Shown here in pieces: positions 1 through 7,207 of a DNA stretch of 18,476 bases; position 1 is the first letter of the stretch, and every line of letters starts with the position of its first letter. Position numbers and translations under genes: made by a program. This stretch comes from Rhodococcus sp. IITR03 (lineage in GTDB: Bacteria; Actinomycetota; Actinomycetes; Mycobacteriales; Mycobacteriaceae). The DNA is taken from NCBI GenBank assembly GCA_001017865.1, contig LATQ01000001.1:1422213-1440688 (forward strand). Reading direction: 5' to 3'. Under the pieces are notes generated by a model. It saw only the letters and a list, made by a program, of their open reading frames with translations. It had not been told where the DNA came from and did no database searches.

Positions 1-1
1 C

Positions 2-705
2 CGCGGCGTCGTCGATCTCGGCACCGCGCCCGACGTGCGGGTCGTCGCGGATCTCGTCCACGAGTCGGTGGCTCATGTCGTCGACGCCGCCGGCGCCGCC
101 CCCTACGCCCACGTCGACATCGACGATCTCGGCGCCGACATCCTCACCGTGGATATCGCCGCGTGGGGCGGACCGCAGATCGGTGCGCTGGTCTTCTCCG
201 ACCCCTCGCATCTCGAACGGGTCCCGGCGATGTCGCTGAACCCGCACGCGCGCGGTGCCGAACGCCTCGAGGTGGGCGGTCACCAGTTCGGGCTGCTCGC
301 CGGTATCCCCGCGTCCATCGACTTCATGGCCTCGCTGGACGACGATGCCACCGGTTCGCGCCGCGAGCGTCTCGACGTCTCGATCAGCTCGATGCAGAAC
401 TACCAGGATGTGCTGTTCGACCGTCTGATGCGACAGCTCGACAGTCTCACCGGCGTGATCGTGCTCGGCCGCGCGTCGAGCCGCGTCCCCACTCTCAGCT
501 TCACCGTCGACGGGGTCCCGGCCGAGAAGGTCGCCGCGCATCTCGCCGACCGCCGCATCGCGACGGTGGCGAGCACCCGCGGATCGAGCCGGCTCCTCGA
601 CTCCCTCGGCGTCAGCACGAAGGGGGAGCGGTGAGCATCGGCCTCGCCCCCTACACCACGAGCTTCGAGGTCGATCAGCTCGTCCGCGAGCTCCGCAACC
701 TCTAG
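2..705 (+). CDS. Cysteine desulfurase-like protein (aminotransferase class V fold), 5'-truncated, one frameshift
   Basis: The gene enters from outside the window; frame 2 is open from base 2, so the N-terminal part is missing. The visible part has the C-terminal half of a class V PLP-dependent fold, including the segment VDIAAWGGPQIGALVF, which aligns with the cofactor-lysine loop (YKWxGPxxG) of cysteine desulfurases. Here the expected lysine is alanine (codon 161-163), so desulfurase activity is doubtful. The frame stops early at 632-634, but the next frame continues with a natural C-terminus (SIGLAPYTTSFEVDQLV) to 705. One extra G in the run at 622-626 joins them. Its stop codon overlaps that of the convergent quinone oxidoreductase in a shared CTAG. 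From memory, mycobacteria carry a similar neighbour pair (Rv3777/Rv3778c); I could not check this here. Confidence 0.8.
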   Translation, partial: RRRRSRHRARRAGRRGSRPRVGGSCRRRRRRRPLRPRRHRRSRRRHPHRGYRRVGRTADRCAGLLRPLASRTGPGDVAEPARARCRTPRGGRSPVRAARRYPRVHRLHGLAGRRCHRFAPRASRRLDQLDAELPGCAVRPSDATARQSHRRDRARPRVEPRPHSQLHRRRGPGREGRRASRRPPHRDGGEHPRIEPAPRLPRRQHEGGAVSIGLAPYTTSFEVDQLVRELRNL

Positions 706-1688
706 TTCCGCGCGATCCTCAACACGACCTTCCCGACGGTCTCGGGGCTGTCGAGCAGTTCGTGTGCCTGTGCTGCCTCGGTGATCGGCAGCTCGGCGTG
801 CACGACGGGATGGACCTTCGCCTCCTCGATGAGCGGCCACAGATCGGCGCGCACGGAGTCGATGATCTCGCTCTTGCCCGACGGACCCGAGTCCGGACGG
901 CCGCGCAGACCGGTCGCGATGACGTGACCGCGCTTGGCAAGCAACTTACCGAGGTGCAGTTCGCCCTTCGTGCCGCCCTGCATGCCGATGACGACGAGCC
1001 GTCCGTCCGGAGCGAGGACGTCGATGTTCCGGGACAGGTACTTCGCACCCATGTTGTCGAGCACCACGTCGGCGCCACCGAAGGTATTGCGCACCTCGGA
1101 GACGAAGTCCTGTTCGCGGTAGTCGATCGCCAGGTCGGCGCCGAGTTCGCGACAGCGGTCCAGCTTGCCGGCCGAGGCCGTCACCGCCACCTTCGCGCCG
1201 AGCGCCTTGCCCACCTGGATGGCGTGTGTACCGATGCCGCCACCGCCACCGTGGACGAGCAGGACGTCGCCGCGCTTCAGTCCGGCCGCCATCACGACGT
1301 TCGACCACACCGTGCATGCGATCTCGGGAAGCGACGCGGCGATCGCGATATCGATGCCCTTCGGGACGGGCAGCAGCTGAGAAGCGGGGACCGCGACCTT
1401 CTCGGCGTAGCCGCCGCCGGTGAGCAGAGCGCAGACCTTGTCGCCGATGTTCCAGCCCGTCACACCCTCGCCGAGTTCGGAGATCACTCCGGAGCATTCG
1501 AGGCCCAGGATGTCGCTCGCCCCCGGGGGTGGCGGGTAGAGGCCGCGCCGTTGCAGCAGGTCGGCGCGGTTGACCGCGGTCGCCGCGACATCGAGAAGTA
1601 CGTGCCCGGGAGGCAGGTCCGGGTCGGGCTGCTCGGTCCACCGGAGAACTTCTGGACCACCGGGTTCGGTGGCGACGATTGCATACAT
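702..1688 (-). CDS. NAD(P)H:quinone oxidoreductase, zinc-free MDR superfamily
   Basis: A 328-residue medium-chain dehydrogenase/reductase with no frameshift. The N-terminal GroES-like domain starts MYAIVATEPGGPEVLRW and contains AVNRADLLQRRGLYPPPPG, the hallmark of the PIG3/QOR branch. A glycine-rich Rossmann loop (VHGGGGGIGTHAIQVGKALG) around residues 145-165 binds NAD(P)H. The cysteine ligands of zinc-dependent alcohol dehydrogenases are absent. The family reduces quinones or alpha,beta-unsaturated carbonyls in the cytosol. The start is ATG at 1688, with no strong Shine-Dalgarno in front of it. It is divergent from the MarR gene across about 120 bp, so that regulator is the obvious candidate to control it (inference). 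Confidence 0.9.
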   Translation of the reverse strand: MYAIVATEPGGPEVLRWTEQPDPDLPPGHVLLDVAATAVNRADLLQRRGLYPPPPGASDILGLECSGVISELGEGVTGWNIGDKVCALLTGGGYAEKVAVPASQLLPVPKGIDIAIAASLPEIACTVWSNVVMAAGLKRGDVLLVHGGGGGIGTHAIQVGKALGAKVAVTASAGKLDRCRELGADLAIDYREQDFVSEVRNTFGGADVVLDNMGAKYLSRNIDVLAPDGRLVVIGMQGGTKGELHLGKLLAKRGHVIATGLRGRPDSGPSGKSEIIDSVRADLWPLIEEAKVHPVVHAELPITEAAQAHELLDSPETVGKVVLRIARN

Positions 1689-1795
1689 GTGTTCGACGCT
1701 ATCGCGTGCGGCGCAGTGAGGGGACGGTCACTCCGCTCACGGCGCGCTCACCTGCTCGAAACTACCGTGCGGTAACCGGATCGGGCCGTCGGCAT

Positions 1796-1801
1796 TACAC
1801 T
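1796..1801 (+). promoter_or_regulatory. -10 hexamer for leaderless transcription of the MarR gene
   Basis: TACACT fits the actinobacterial TANNNT consensus and lies exactly 6 nt before the GTG at 1808. No Shine-Dalgarno is present in between. This spacing puts transcription start at or beside the start codon, the usual arrangement for leaderless mRNAs in this phylum. No good -35 box is visible. Confidence 0.45.
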
Positions 1802-1807
1802 CCCGGC

Positions 1808-2276
1808 GTGACCAGCGAACGAGACGAACCCAAGTGGTTGACGGCAAAGGAGCAGGAGGCCTGGCGGCTCTACATGGACGGCAACAACCGTCTCATGAGC
1901 GCCTGAGTCGGTCCCTCAACGATCGACACGACCTGTCGCTGGCGGAATATCGGATCCTGGTCATGCTCTCCGAAGCCCCCGACGGCGCCTGCGCATGAGC
2001 GACCTCGCCGACGGTGTGCTGTCCTCGCGCAGCCGTCTCACCCATCAGATCCGGCGGATGGAGCAGGAAAAGATGGTCGTGCGCAGCTCGTGCCCCGACG
2101 ACGGTCGCGGTGTGCTCGCCACCATCACCGAGGAGGGCCGACGGCGTCTGGCGGAGGCCGCCCCCACCCACGTCGACGACGTGCGCAACTACCTCATCGA
2201 CCTGCTGTCGGCCGACGAACTCGACATGCTGGCGCGGGTCTTCGCGCGCGTCGAGCACACTCTGGCCGACCGCTGA
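1808..2276 (+). CDS. MarR-family transcriptional regulator, two frameshifts
   Basis: The corrected product is about 156 residues, the normal MarR length. It reads VTSERDEPKWLT..., then LSLAEYRILVMLSEAP (helix before the wing), MSDLADGVLSSRSRLTHQIR (recognition helix region), then the wing and a C-terminal dimerisation helix ending HTLADR. The first frame stops at 1904-1906 and the second at about 1995. Both are repaired by adding one C to a CC pair (1902-1903 and 1988-1989), giving in-frame ALSRSL and ALRMSDL. The start is GTG at 1808, chosen from the promoter spacing. MarR proteins are dimeric winged-helix repressors that release DNA on binding phenolics or oxidants. The divergent quinone oxidoreductase is the likely target. 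Confidence 0.85.
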
Positions 2277-2286
2277 GGTCGCGAAT

Positions 2287-2320
2287 CGGTTAGGCCCTGC
2301 TTGCGCGGAGCGGTTAGGAT
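2287..2320 (+). promoter_or_regulatory. Probable tRNA-Ser(TGA) promoter region with repeated CGGTTAGG
   Basis: CGGTTAGG occurs at 2287-2294 and again at 2311-2318. The second copy runs into TAGGAT (2315-2320), a plausible -10 that ends 7 nt before the mature tRNA 5' end. No convincing -35 is seen at 16-18 nt. The assignment rests mostly on position. Confidence 0.35.
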
Positions 2321-2327
2321 CTGCCAC

Positions 2328-2412
2328 GGAAGCGTGGCAGAGCGGCCGAATGCACTCGCCTTGAAAGCGAGCTTGGGTAACACCAACGGGGGTTCAAATC
2401 CCTCCGCTTCCG
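2328..2412 (+). tRNA. tRNA-Ser(TGA)
   Basis: The acceptor stem is GGAAGCG (2328-2334) with CGCTTCC (2405-2411) and discriminator G at 2412. The anticodon stem is CTCGC/GCGAG around the loop CTTGAAA, giving anticodon TGA, which reads UCA/UCG serine codons. A long variable arm (TTGG...CCAA) is present, as expected for a class II serine tRNA. The T-arm is GGGGG TTCAAAT CCCTC with one G-U pair. CCA is not encoded. Confidence 0.95.
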
Positions 2413-2416
2413 CAGA

Positions 2417-2459
2417 AGAAGAGGTTCCGGCACCCGAACAGGGAGTCGGAACCTCTTCT
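2417..2459 (+). terminator. Intrinsic terminator after tRNA-Ser(TGA)
   Basis: A perfect 13-bp stem, AGAAGAGGTTCCG (2417-2429) with CGGAACCTCTTCT (2447-2459), encloses a 17-nt loop and is followed by CGTTTCT. It starts five bases after the tRNA. It can also serve the minus-strand genes that end at 2548. Confidence 0.85.
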
Positions 2460-2547
2460 CGTTTCTACCTCCGGGTGGCGACCCTCTTCTCCTCGAGGAT
2501 CCAGGTGGAACGCCAGGCGCCGATCCCGGGGAGTGGATCGCGATCTG

Positions 2548-3290
2548 TCAGCTCGGTCCGGCGGCCACTGCTCGTTCCACGGCCGCGGCCGCACCGTCGT
2601 GCCACGGTTCACCGTGGCCGACGAGGACGTGCTTCGCGCCGGTGCCGGCGATGGCCGCCAGCGAGGCGAGGGCGGTCCTGCTGTCGGCGGTCGCCGCACC
2701 CGAGACGATCTGCGGACCGTGCCTGCCCGTGTACGGATCGAGGGTGACGATGGCGTCGCCGACGATCACGGTGTCGCGGTCCGGGAGATGCAGCGCGCAG
2801 TGCCCGTAGGTGTGGCCGGGGGTGTGCAGGGGGACGGGGCGGCCCGGCAGGTCGAGCGGTTCGGAGTCGTGGAAGAGCGTCACGTCGTCGACCCCGCGCA
2901 CCCACAGCGCACCTGCAACGGTCATCCGGGCGAGCACGGGGATGCAGGCGGGATATCGGACGGGATAGAGCAGCCGGTTGCGTTCGTGCTGGTAGCGATA
3001 GGGGTGGGCGGCGAGGAACTTCTCGTCGCGATGCGCCCACACCGGCACCCGCCACCGTTCACGCAGCCGCTTCGCCGACCCGACGTGATCGAAGTGGGCG
3101 TGCGTGAGGACGACTCCCTGCACGTCGTCGATTCGACGACCGATGCGTGAGATCGCCTCTTCGATGCGCCCGGCGGTCGCGGCAGTCCCGTGTCGACGAC
3201 GGTCACTCCGGTGTCGTCCTCGATCAGGTAGACGTTGACGTCGGCGTGCGCGAGGCGATGCACACCCGGTGCGACATCCGTGTGGAGCAT
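2548..3290 (-). CDS. MBL-fold metallo-hydrolase, one frameshift
   Basis: The corrected product is about 247 residues. The N-terminus MLHTDVAPGVHRLAHADVN is followed by YLIEDDTGVTVVDTGLP. The metal-binding motif THAHFDH (HxHxDH) comes next, then TPGHTYGHCAL and GDAIVTLDP (third histidine and bridging aspartate) and GHGEPW near the end. These are the dinuclear Zn/Fe ligands of the metallo-beta-lactamase fold. Substrate is not predictable; glyoxalase II-like thioester hydrolases and lactonases share this layout. The frame breaks at 3181-3182; one more base turns GLPRP into GLPATAGRIEEA and leads into the motif. The ATG at 3290 has AAGGG upstream. It lies 31 bp after the flavodoxin-like gene on the same strand, so co-transcription is likely. 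Confidence 0.85.
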
Positions 3291-3321
3291 GGCGGCCCTT
3301 CGCTCGGGGGGACGTGCAGGT

Positions 3322-3718
3322 TCAGCTGTGTCCGTCGATCTCGTCGGCGATGAAGGCGGCCCACGACCGCACCTCGTCCTCGCCTGCGGACGGACCGAAC
3401 GACCGGTAGTCGAGCGCGGCGAGTTCGGACACCAGATCCGGTGTGTCCTCGGCGGTTTCGTCGCCCACCGCGAACAGCCATACGAGCTGCTGACTCAGCC
3501 GGAGGCCCGCGACGACAACAGTTCGACGGTGTCGGGCGAGTACTCGCCGGCGTCGACCTCGCCTCCGAAGACGACGCCCTCGAACTCCTCCGACCGCTCG
3601 AGATCGGAGGTGTCACCGACGGTGACGTCGATGTCCCGCTCTCCGAGGCGTCGGCGACGAGTCGGGCGATCTTCTGGGTCGGACCTTCGGGACTGTCCGT
3701 GACGACGAGAACGGTCAT
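3322..3718 (-). CDS. Small flavodoxin-like domain protein, two frameshifts
   Basis: The corrected product is about 132 residues. It begins MTVLVVTDSPEGPTQKIA, resembling the phosphate-binding first loop of flavodoxins (beta strand, then a T/S-rich loop). EGVVFGGEVDAGEY follows in the second strand-loop, and the C-terminus is FGPSAGEDEVRSWAAFIADE. Two breaks, at 3647-3648 and 3498-3502, are each repaired by one base. The first makes DALGERDIDVTVGD and the second makes ASGLSQQLVWLFAVGDE. Flavodoxin-fold proteins bind FMN and transfer electrons, or act as subunits of oxidoreductases. The family call rests on fold-like pattern and length, so it is moderate. It sits between the GAF regulator and the MBL hydrolase on one strand. 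Confidence 0.65.
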
Positions 3719-3799
3719 TGTGTCTCCAGCATGTTCGGCGACTCGGGTTCACTGGTGCGTTCCCGGTCCCCGTGGGGCGGAAACATGCCCCCGGCCGTG

Positions 3800-5047
3800 T
3801 CAGTGGGAGCCGCCGAGCGCCCGCACCCCCGGCGCCCCCGAGCGGCGGACGAACTCGGAGTCGGCGAGGCGTTCGTCCGCACCGAGATCCAGCGACAGGT
3901 CGACGGTCGCGGCGAGCCGGTACGGCTTGCTCTCGATCACGTCCCCGATCGCGCGTCGCAGTCGCGACACCTCGGCGCGGACCGACACGGCATGGTCGTC
4001 GTCCCCGTAGAGGGCCCGGCTGAGCGCTGCGACCGTCATGCCCTCCGGGCCGCGCTCGTGCAGCAACAGCAGGATCTCGGCCTGACGTGCGGTGACGATG
4101 CTGCGCCACGAGTCGTCGTCCCCGAACACCTCCACCGTGGGCGACGACGACACGTGCAGCACCATCCGCATGCGCGACGACGAGGCCGCGCCGCGGATCA
4201 ACCAGCCGTGCGAAAGACGCTCGGGCACACACAGTCCCATACCGGGAACGGTCAGCGGGCGTGCGTGCCGCGGAACCGCGACCCGCTCGGCGGCGATACC
4301 GGAGGCGTGCGCGACCAGCCGTCCTCGTCGACGAGCAGCACCGGTCCCCGCGTCGACGACAACAAAGGAGCGGCCTCGGTGCGCAGCCGTTCGAGCCGCA
4401 CCTCGTGCCGCCGCCACAGTTGCGCTTCGGCGAGCCGGACGGCGGTGTCGACGAGGGCGATGATGGCCGGGTGCAGGGTCAGCGCGGGACCGCTGACGTC
4501 GACGATGCGGTCGCCGCGGATCGGATCGTGGATCGGGCGGCGGTGCAGTACCAGGGGTGCTGGGTCGTCTCGAAGTGCTCACCCGAGAACAACTGGACCG
4601 GCGCGGCCTCCGCGAGCGCCGTGCCGATGGCGTTCGTGCCGACGGTCGACTCGGTCCACACCGTCCCCTCCTGGAAACCGAGGGTGTCGGCGCGTGACCG
4701 GATCGGTGCCGAACCGCTGCGCCAGAGGATCACGCCGTCGGCGTCGGTCACCACCAGCAGCAGGTGCGAGGCGTCGGCGACGGGCGTGATGACCTGTTCG
4801 AGATCGCCGATCACCGCGGAGAGAGCGGATGCGCGGCTCGCTCGACCTCCGCAACGGGCAGCCGGCTGCGTTCGTTGGTGCCGGTGGGATCGGCGTGCGT
4901 CGAGCACGCGCTGCACGAACGGGACACGAGCGGACGGGGCCGCATGGGTGACCGGGCGCCGCCGATGACCGCGTCGTGCATCCGCGTCAACTCGCGCGCG
5001 TAGCGCGACAGGTCGGTGCCGGGCGCGATCGCGCTGAACGTGGTCAC
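3800..5047 (-). CDS. GAF-domain transcriptional regulator, several frameshifts
   Basis: The corrected product is about 417 residues. The N-terminal segment is VTTFSAIAPGTDLSRYAREL. A GAF-type sensor follows: VITPVADASHLLLVVTDADG, then TVWTESTVGTNAIGTALAE and FETTQHPWYCTAAPIHDP, typical of AcoR-like activators. No AAA+ sigma-54 module is present. The C-terminus instead has a winged-helix domain (VTARQAEILLLLHERGP...VSVRAEVSRLRRAIGD), as in many actinobacterial GAF regulators. Breaks lie at 4318-4322, at 4535-4537 and in a poorly resolved stretch at about 4810-4910 that needs more than one correction. The GTG start at 5047 follows AAGAGGAG closely. It is divergent from the FAD monooxygenase and probably activates it in response to a small molecule (inference). 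Confidence 0.8.
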
Positions 5048-5085
5048 GGTCTCCTCTTCGTCGTCGTCATCGGAGCATAGGCGGC

Positions 5086-5130
5086 AAATGTGTGCTGCGC
5101 CACAAATCGGGTGCCGTGCAACGTGACGCA
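5086..5130. promoter_or_regulatory. Candidate operator region between GAF regulator and monooxygenase
   Basis: The 147-bp divergent intergenic region holds an imperfect inverted repeat ATGTG-N8-CACAA around 5089-5106 and a direct repeat GCAACG (4-nt spacer) around 5118-5133. Either could be the regulator's site. No clean -10/-35 pair stands out for the monooxygenase. Confidence 0.25.
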
Positions 5131-5194
5131 ACGCTTGTGGGGGAGCGGTCACGGGGAGTGTCCTGGATCACATCACCACGGGAAAGGACTCACC

Positions 5195-7034
5195 ATGACC
5201 GACACCCTCGACAAGCCCACGACCTCCGGCACCGCGACGCCCGACGAACGCGTCGACGCCTGGTTGCAGGCTTTCGAAACCGCCCTCGCGCAGCGCGACG
5301 TCGACGTCGCTGCGGGCCTGTTCGGCACCGATTCCTTCTGGCGCGACCTGGTCGCCTTCACCTGGAACCTCAAGACCGTCGAGGGACGCGAGGGCGTCTC
5401 GGACATGCTGCACGCGCGACTCGACGACACCGACCCGAGCGGCTTCCGCACCACCGAACCGGCGAGCGACGACGACGGCGTGCTCAGCGCCTGGATCGCG
5501 TTCGAGACCGCGGTCGGTCGCGGCGTCGGCCATCTGCGTCTGAAGCACGACGAGGAGAGCGGCGAGGACCGCGCCTTCACGTTGCTGACCACGATGCAGG
5601 AACTGAAGGGCTACGAGGAGAACAAGGGCACGCGTCGTCCCCGCGGCACGAAGCACGGTGCGGACAAGCACCGCGTCACGTGGTCGGAGCAGCGCGAGAT
5701 CGAGGAACGCGAACTCGGTTACACGCGTCAGCCCTACGTCGTGATCATCGGTGGTGGTCAGGGCGGTATCGCGCTCGGTGCGCGCATGCGTCAGCTCGGT
5801 GTTCCCGCGATCGTGCTCGACAAGTACGACCGTCCCGGCGACCAGTGGCGCGGACGCTACAAGTCGCTGTGTCTGCACGACCCCGTCTGGTACGACCACC
5901 TGCCGTACATGCCCTTCCCCGACAACTGGCCGGTCTTCGCGCCCAAGGACAAGATCGCGGACTGGCTCGAGATGTACACGAAGGTGATGGAGGTTCCCTA
6001 CTGGTCGAAGTCGGAGTGCACCTCGGCGAGCTACGACGAGGAGACGGGCGAATGGACCGTCGATGTCGTGCGCGACGGCGAACCGGTGGTTCTCCGGCCC
6101 AAGCAGCTCGTCATTGCGACCGGCATGTCGGGTAAGCCGAACATCCCCGACTTCCCCGGGATGGACCTGTTCCGCGGCGAACAGCACCACTCCAGCGCCC
6201 ACCCGGCCCGGACGCCTATGCCGGCAAGAAGGCCGTCGTGATCGGTGCCAACAACAGTGCGCACGACATCTGCGGTGCCCTCTGGGAGGTCGGCGCGACG
6301 TCACCATGGTGCAGCGCTCGTCGACGCACATCGTCCGATCCGATTCGCTGATGGACCTCGGCCTCGGCGACCTGTACTCCGAGCGGGCCCTCGCCGCCGG
6401 TGTCACGACCCAGAAGGCCGACCTGACCTTCGCGTCCCTGCCGTACCGGATCATGCACGAGTTCCAGATCCCGATCTACGAGAAGATCCGCGAACGCGAC
6501 GCCGAGTTCTACGACCGGCTGGAGAAGGCGGGCTTCCAGCACGACTGGGGTGACGACGGTTCGGGTCTGTTCATGAAGTACCTGCGTCGCGCATCCGGCT
6601 ACTACATCGACGTCGGCGCCTCGGAACTCGTCGCGAACGGCGACATCAAGCTCGCCCACGGCAATGTCCGCGAACTCACCGAGACGTCGGTGATCCTCGA
6701 GGACGGCACCGAACTCGAGGCCGATCTCGTCGTCTATGCGACCGGCTACGGCTCGATGAACGGCTGGGTCGCCGACCTGATCTCACAGGAGGTCGCCGAC
6801 AAGGTGGGCAAGTGCTGGGGCCTGGGCTCCGACACCACCAAGGACCCCGGTCCCTGGGAGGGTGAGCAGCGCAACATGTGGAAGCCGACGCAGCAGGACG
6901 GCCTGTGGTTCCACGGCGGCAACCTGCACCAGTCGCGGCACTACTCGCTCTACCTGGCGCTGCAGCTCAAAGCGCGCTACGAGGGCATCCCGACCCCGGT
7001 CTACGGGCTGCAGGAGGTGCACCACCTCCGCTGA
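5195..7034 (+). CDS. NAD(P)/FAD-dependent monooxygenase with N-terminal NTF2/SnoaL-like domain, two frameshifts
   Basis: The corrected product is about 613 residues. Residues about 20-160 form a SnoaL/NTF2-like domain (WLQAFETALAQRDVDVAAGL...FWRDLVAFTW). A FAD Rossmann loop VVIIGGGQGGIALG begins at about residue 183, and an NADP loop VVIGANNSAHDIC at about 349. Between them lies FRGEQHHSSAHP, which matches the Baeyer-Villiger/FMO fingerprint FxGxxxHxxx(W/Y) except for His in the last place. YATGYGSMNG is the conserved C-terminal ATG motif. Breaks are at 6205-6209 and 6297; one base each restores HPGPDAYAGKKAVVIG and GADVTMVQRS. ATG 5195 follows GGAAAGGA. The family oxygenates carbon or heteroatom substrates with NADPH; the substrate is unknown. 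The divergent GAF regulator suggests inducible expression. Confidence 0.88.
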
Positions 7035-7050
7035 TCGACTCGGCTCCCAC

Positions 7051-7082
7051 GCGTCGCTCCCGCCTTCCGGCGGGGGCGACGC
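7051..7082 (+). terminator. Terminator hairpin after the monooxygenase
   Basis: A 14-bp stem with one G-U pair, GCGTCGCTCCCGCC (7051-7064) with 7069-7082, closes a TTCC tetraloop 17 bases after the stop. No T-tract follows, which is common for actinobacterial hairpin terminators. Confidence 0.75.
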
Positions 7083-7092
7083 GGCCGTACAT

Positions 7093-7117
7093 CCTCCTAT
7101 TCGTCACGAATCGGAGG
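7093..7117. repeat. 25-bp near-perfect palindrome in the esterase upstream region
   Basis: CCTCC-T-ATTCGT-C-ACGAAT-C-GGAGG: 12-base arms around a single C, with one mismatched pair. It sits after the terminator and about 90 bp before the esterase start, so it may be an operator. A second hairpin terminator is the alternative. Confidence 0.5.
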
Positions 7118-7146
7118 GTGAGTATTAGGGTCGCGTGCAGGTCCGC

Positions 7147-7176
7147 TTGACCGGGTACAGGTAGTGACTGTGAGAT
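7147..7176 (+). promoter_or_regulatory. Candidate promoter for the antigen-85-like esterase
   Basis: TTGACC (7147-7152) and TGAGAT (7171-7176) are separated by 18 bp, upstream of the start at 7208. An AGTGA-N8-TCACT inverted repeat (about 7162-7179) overlaps it and could bind a regulator. The -10 is poor, so the call is tentative. Confidence 0.35.
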
Positions 7177-7207
7177 CACTGCAGGTCGTCGGGGGACGGG
7201 GAGTTCG

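Noticed and set aside
622..634. Programmed ribosomal frameshifting at G-runs
   Set aside because: The same type of break occurs in over a dozen unrelated genes and in a tRNA, without slippery heptamers or downstream pseudoknots, so error is the simpler explanation.
762..1775. 337-residue open frame antisense to the quinone oxidoreductase
   Set aside because: A shadow of a well-conserved MDR gene; no recognisable motif and no ribosome site.
3731..4789. 352-residue plus-strand frame opposite the GAF regulator
   Set aside because: Its sequence is the arginine/serine-rich type produced by GC-rich shadow frames, while the minus strand has GAF and winged-helix motifs.
5168..6454. 428-residue open frame antisense to the monooxygenase
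   Set aside because: It lies wholly opposite a gene with clear FAD and NADP motifs, has low-complexity Arg/Val/Ala composition, and shows no domain. Long antisense frames are expected at this GC content.
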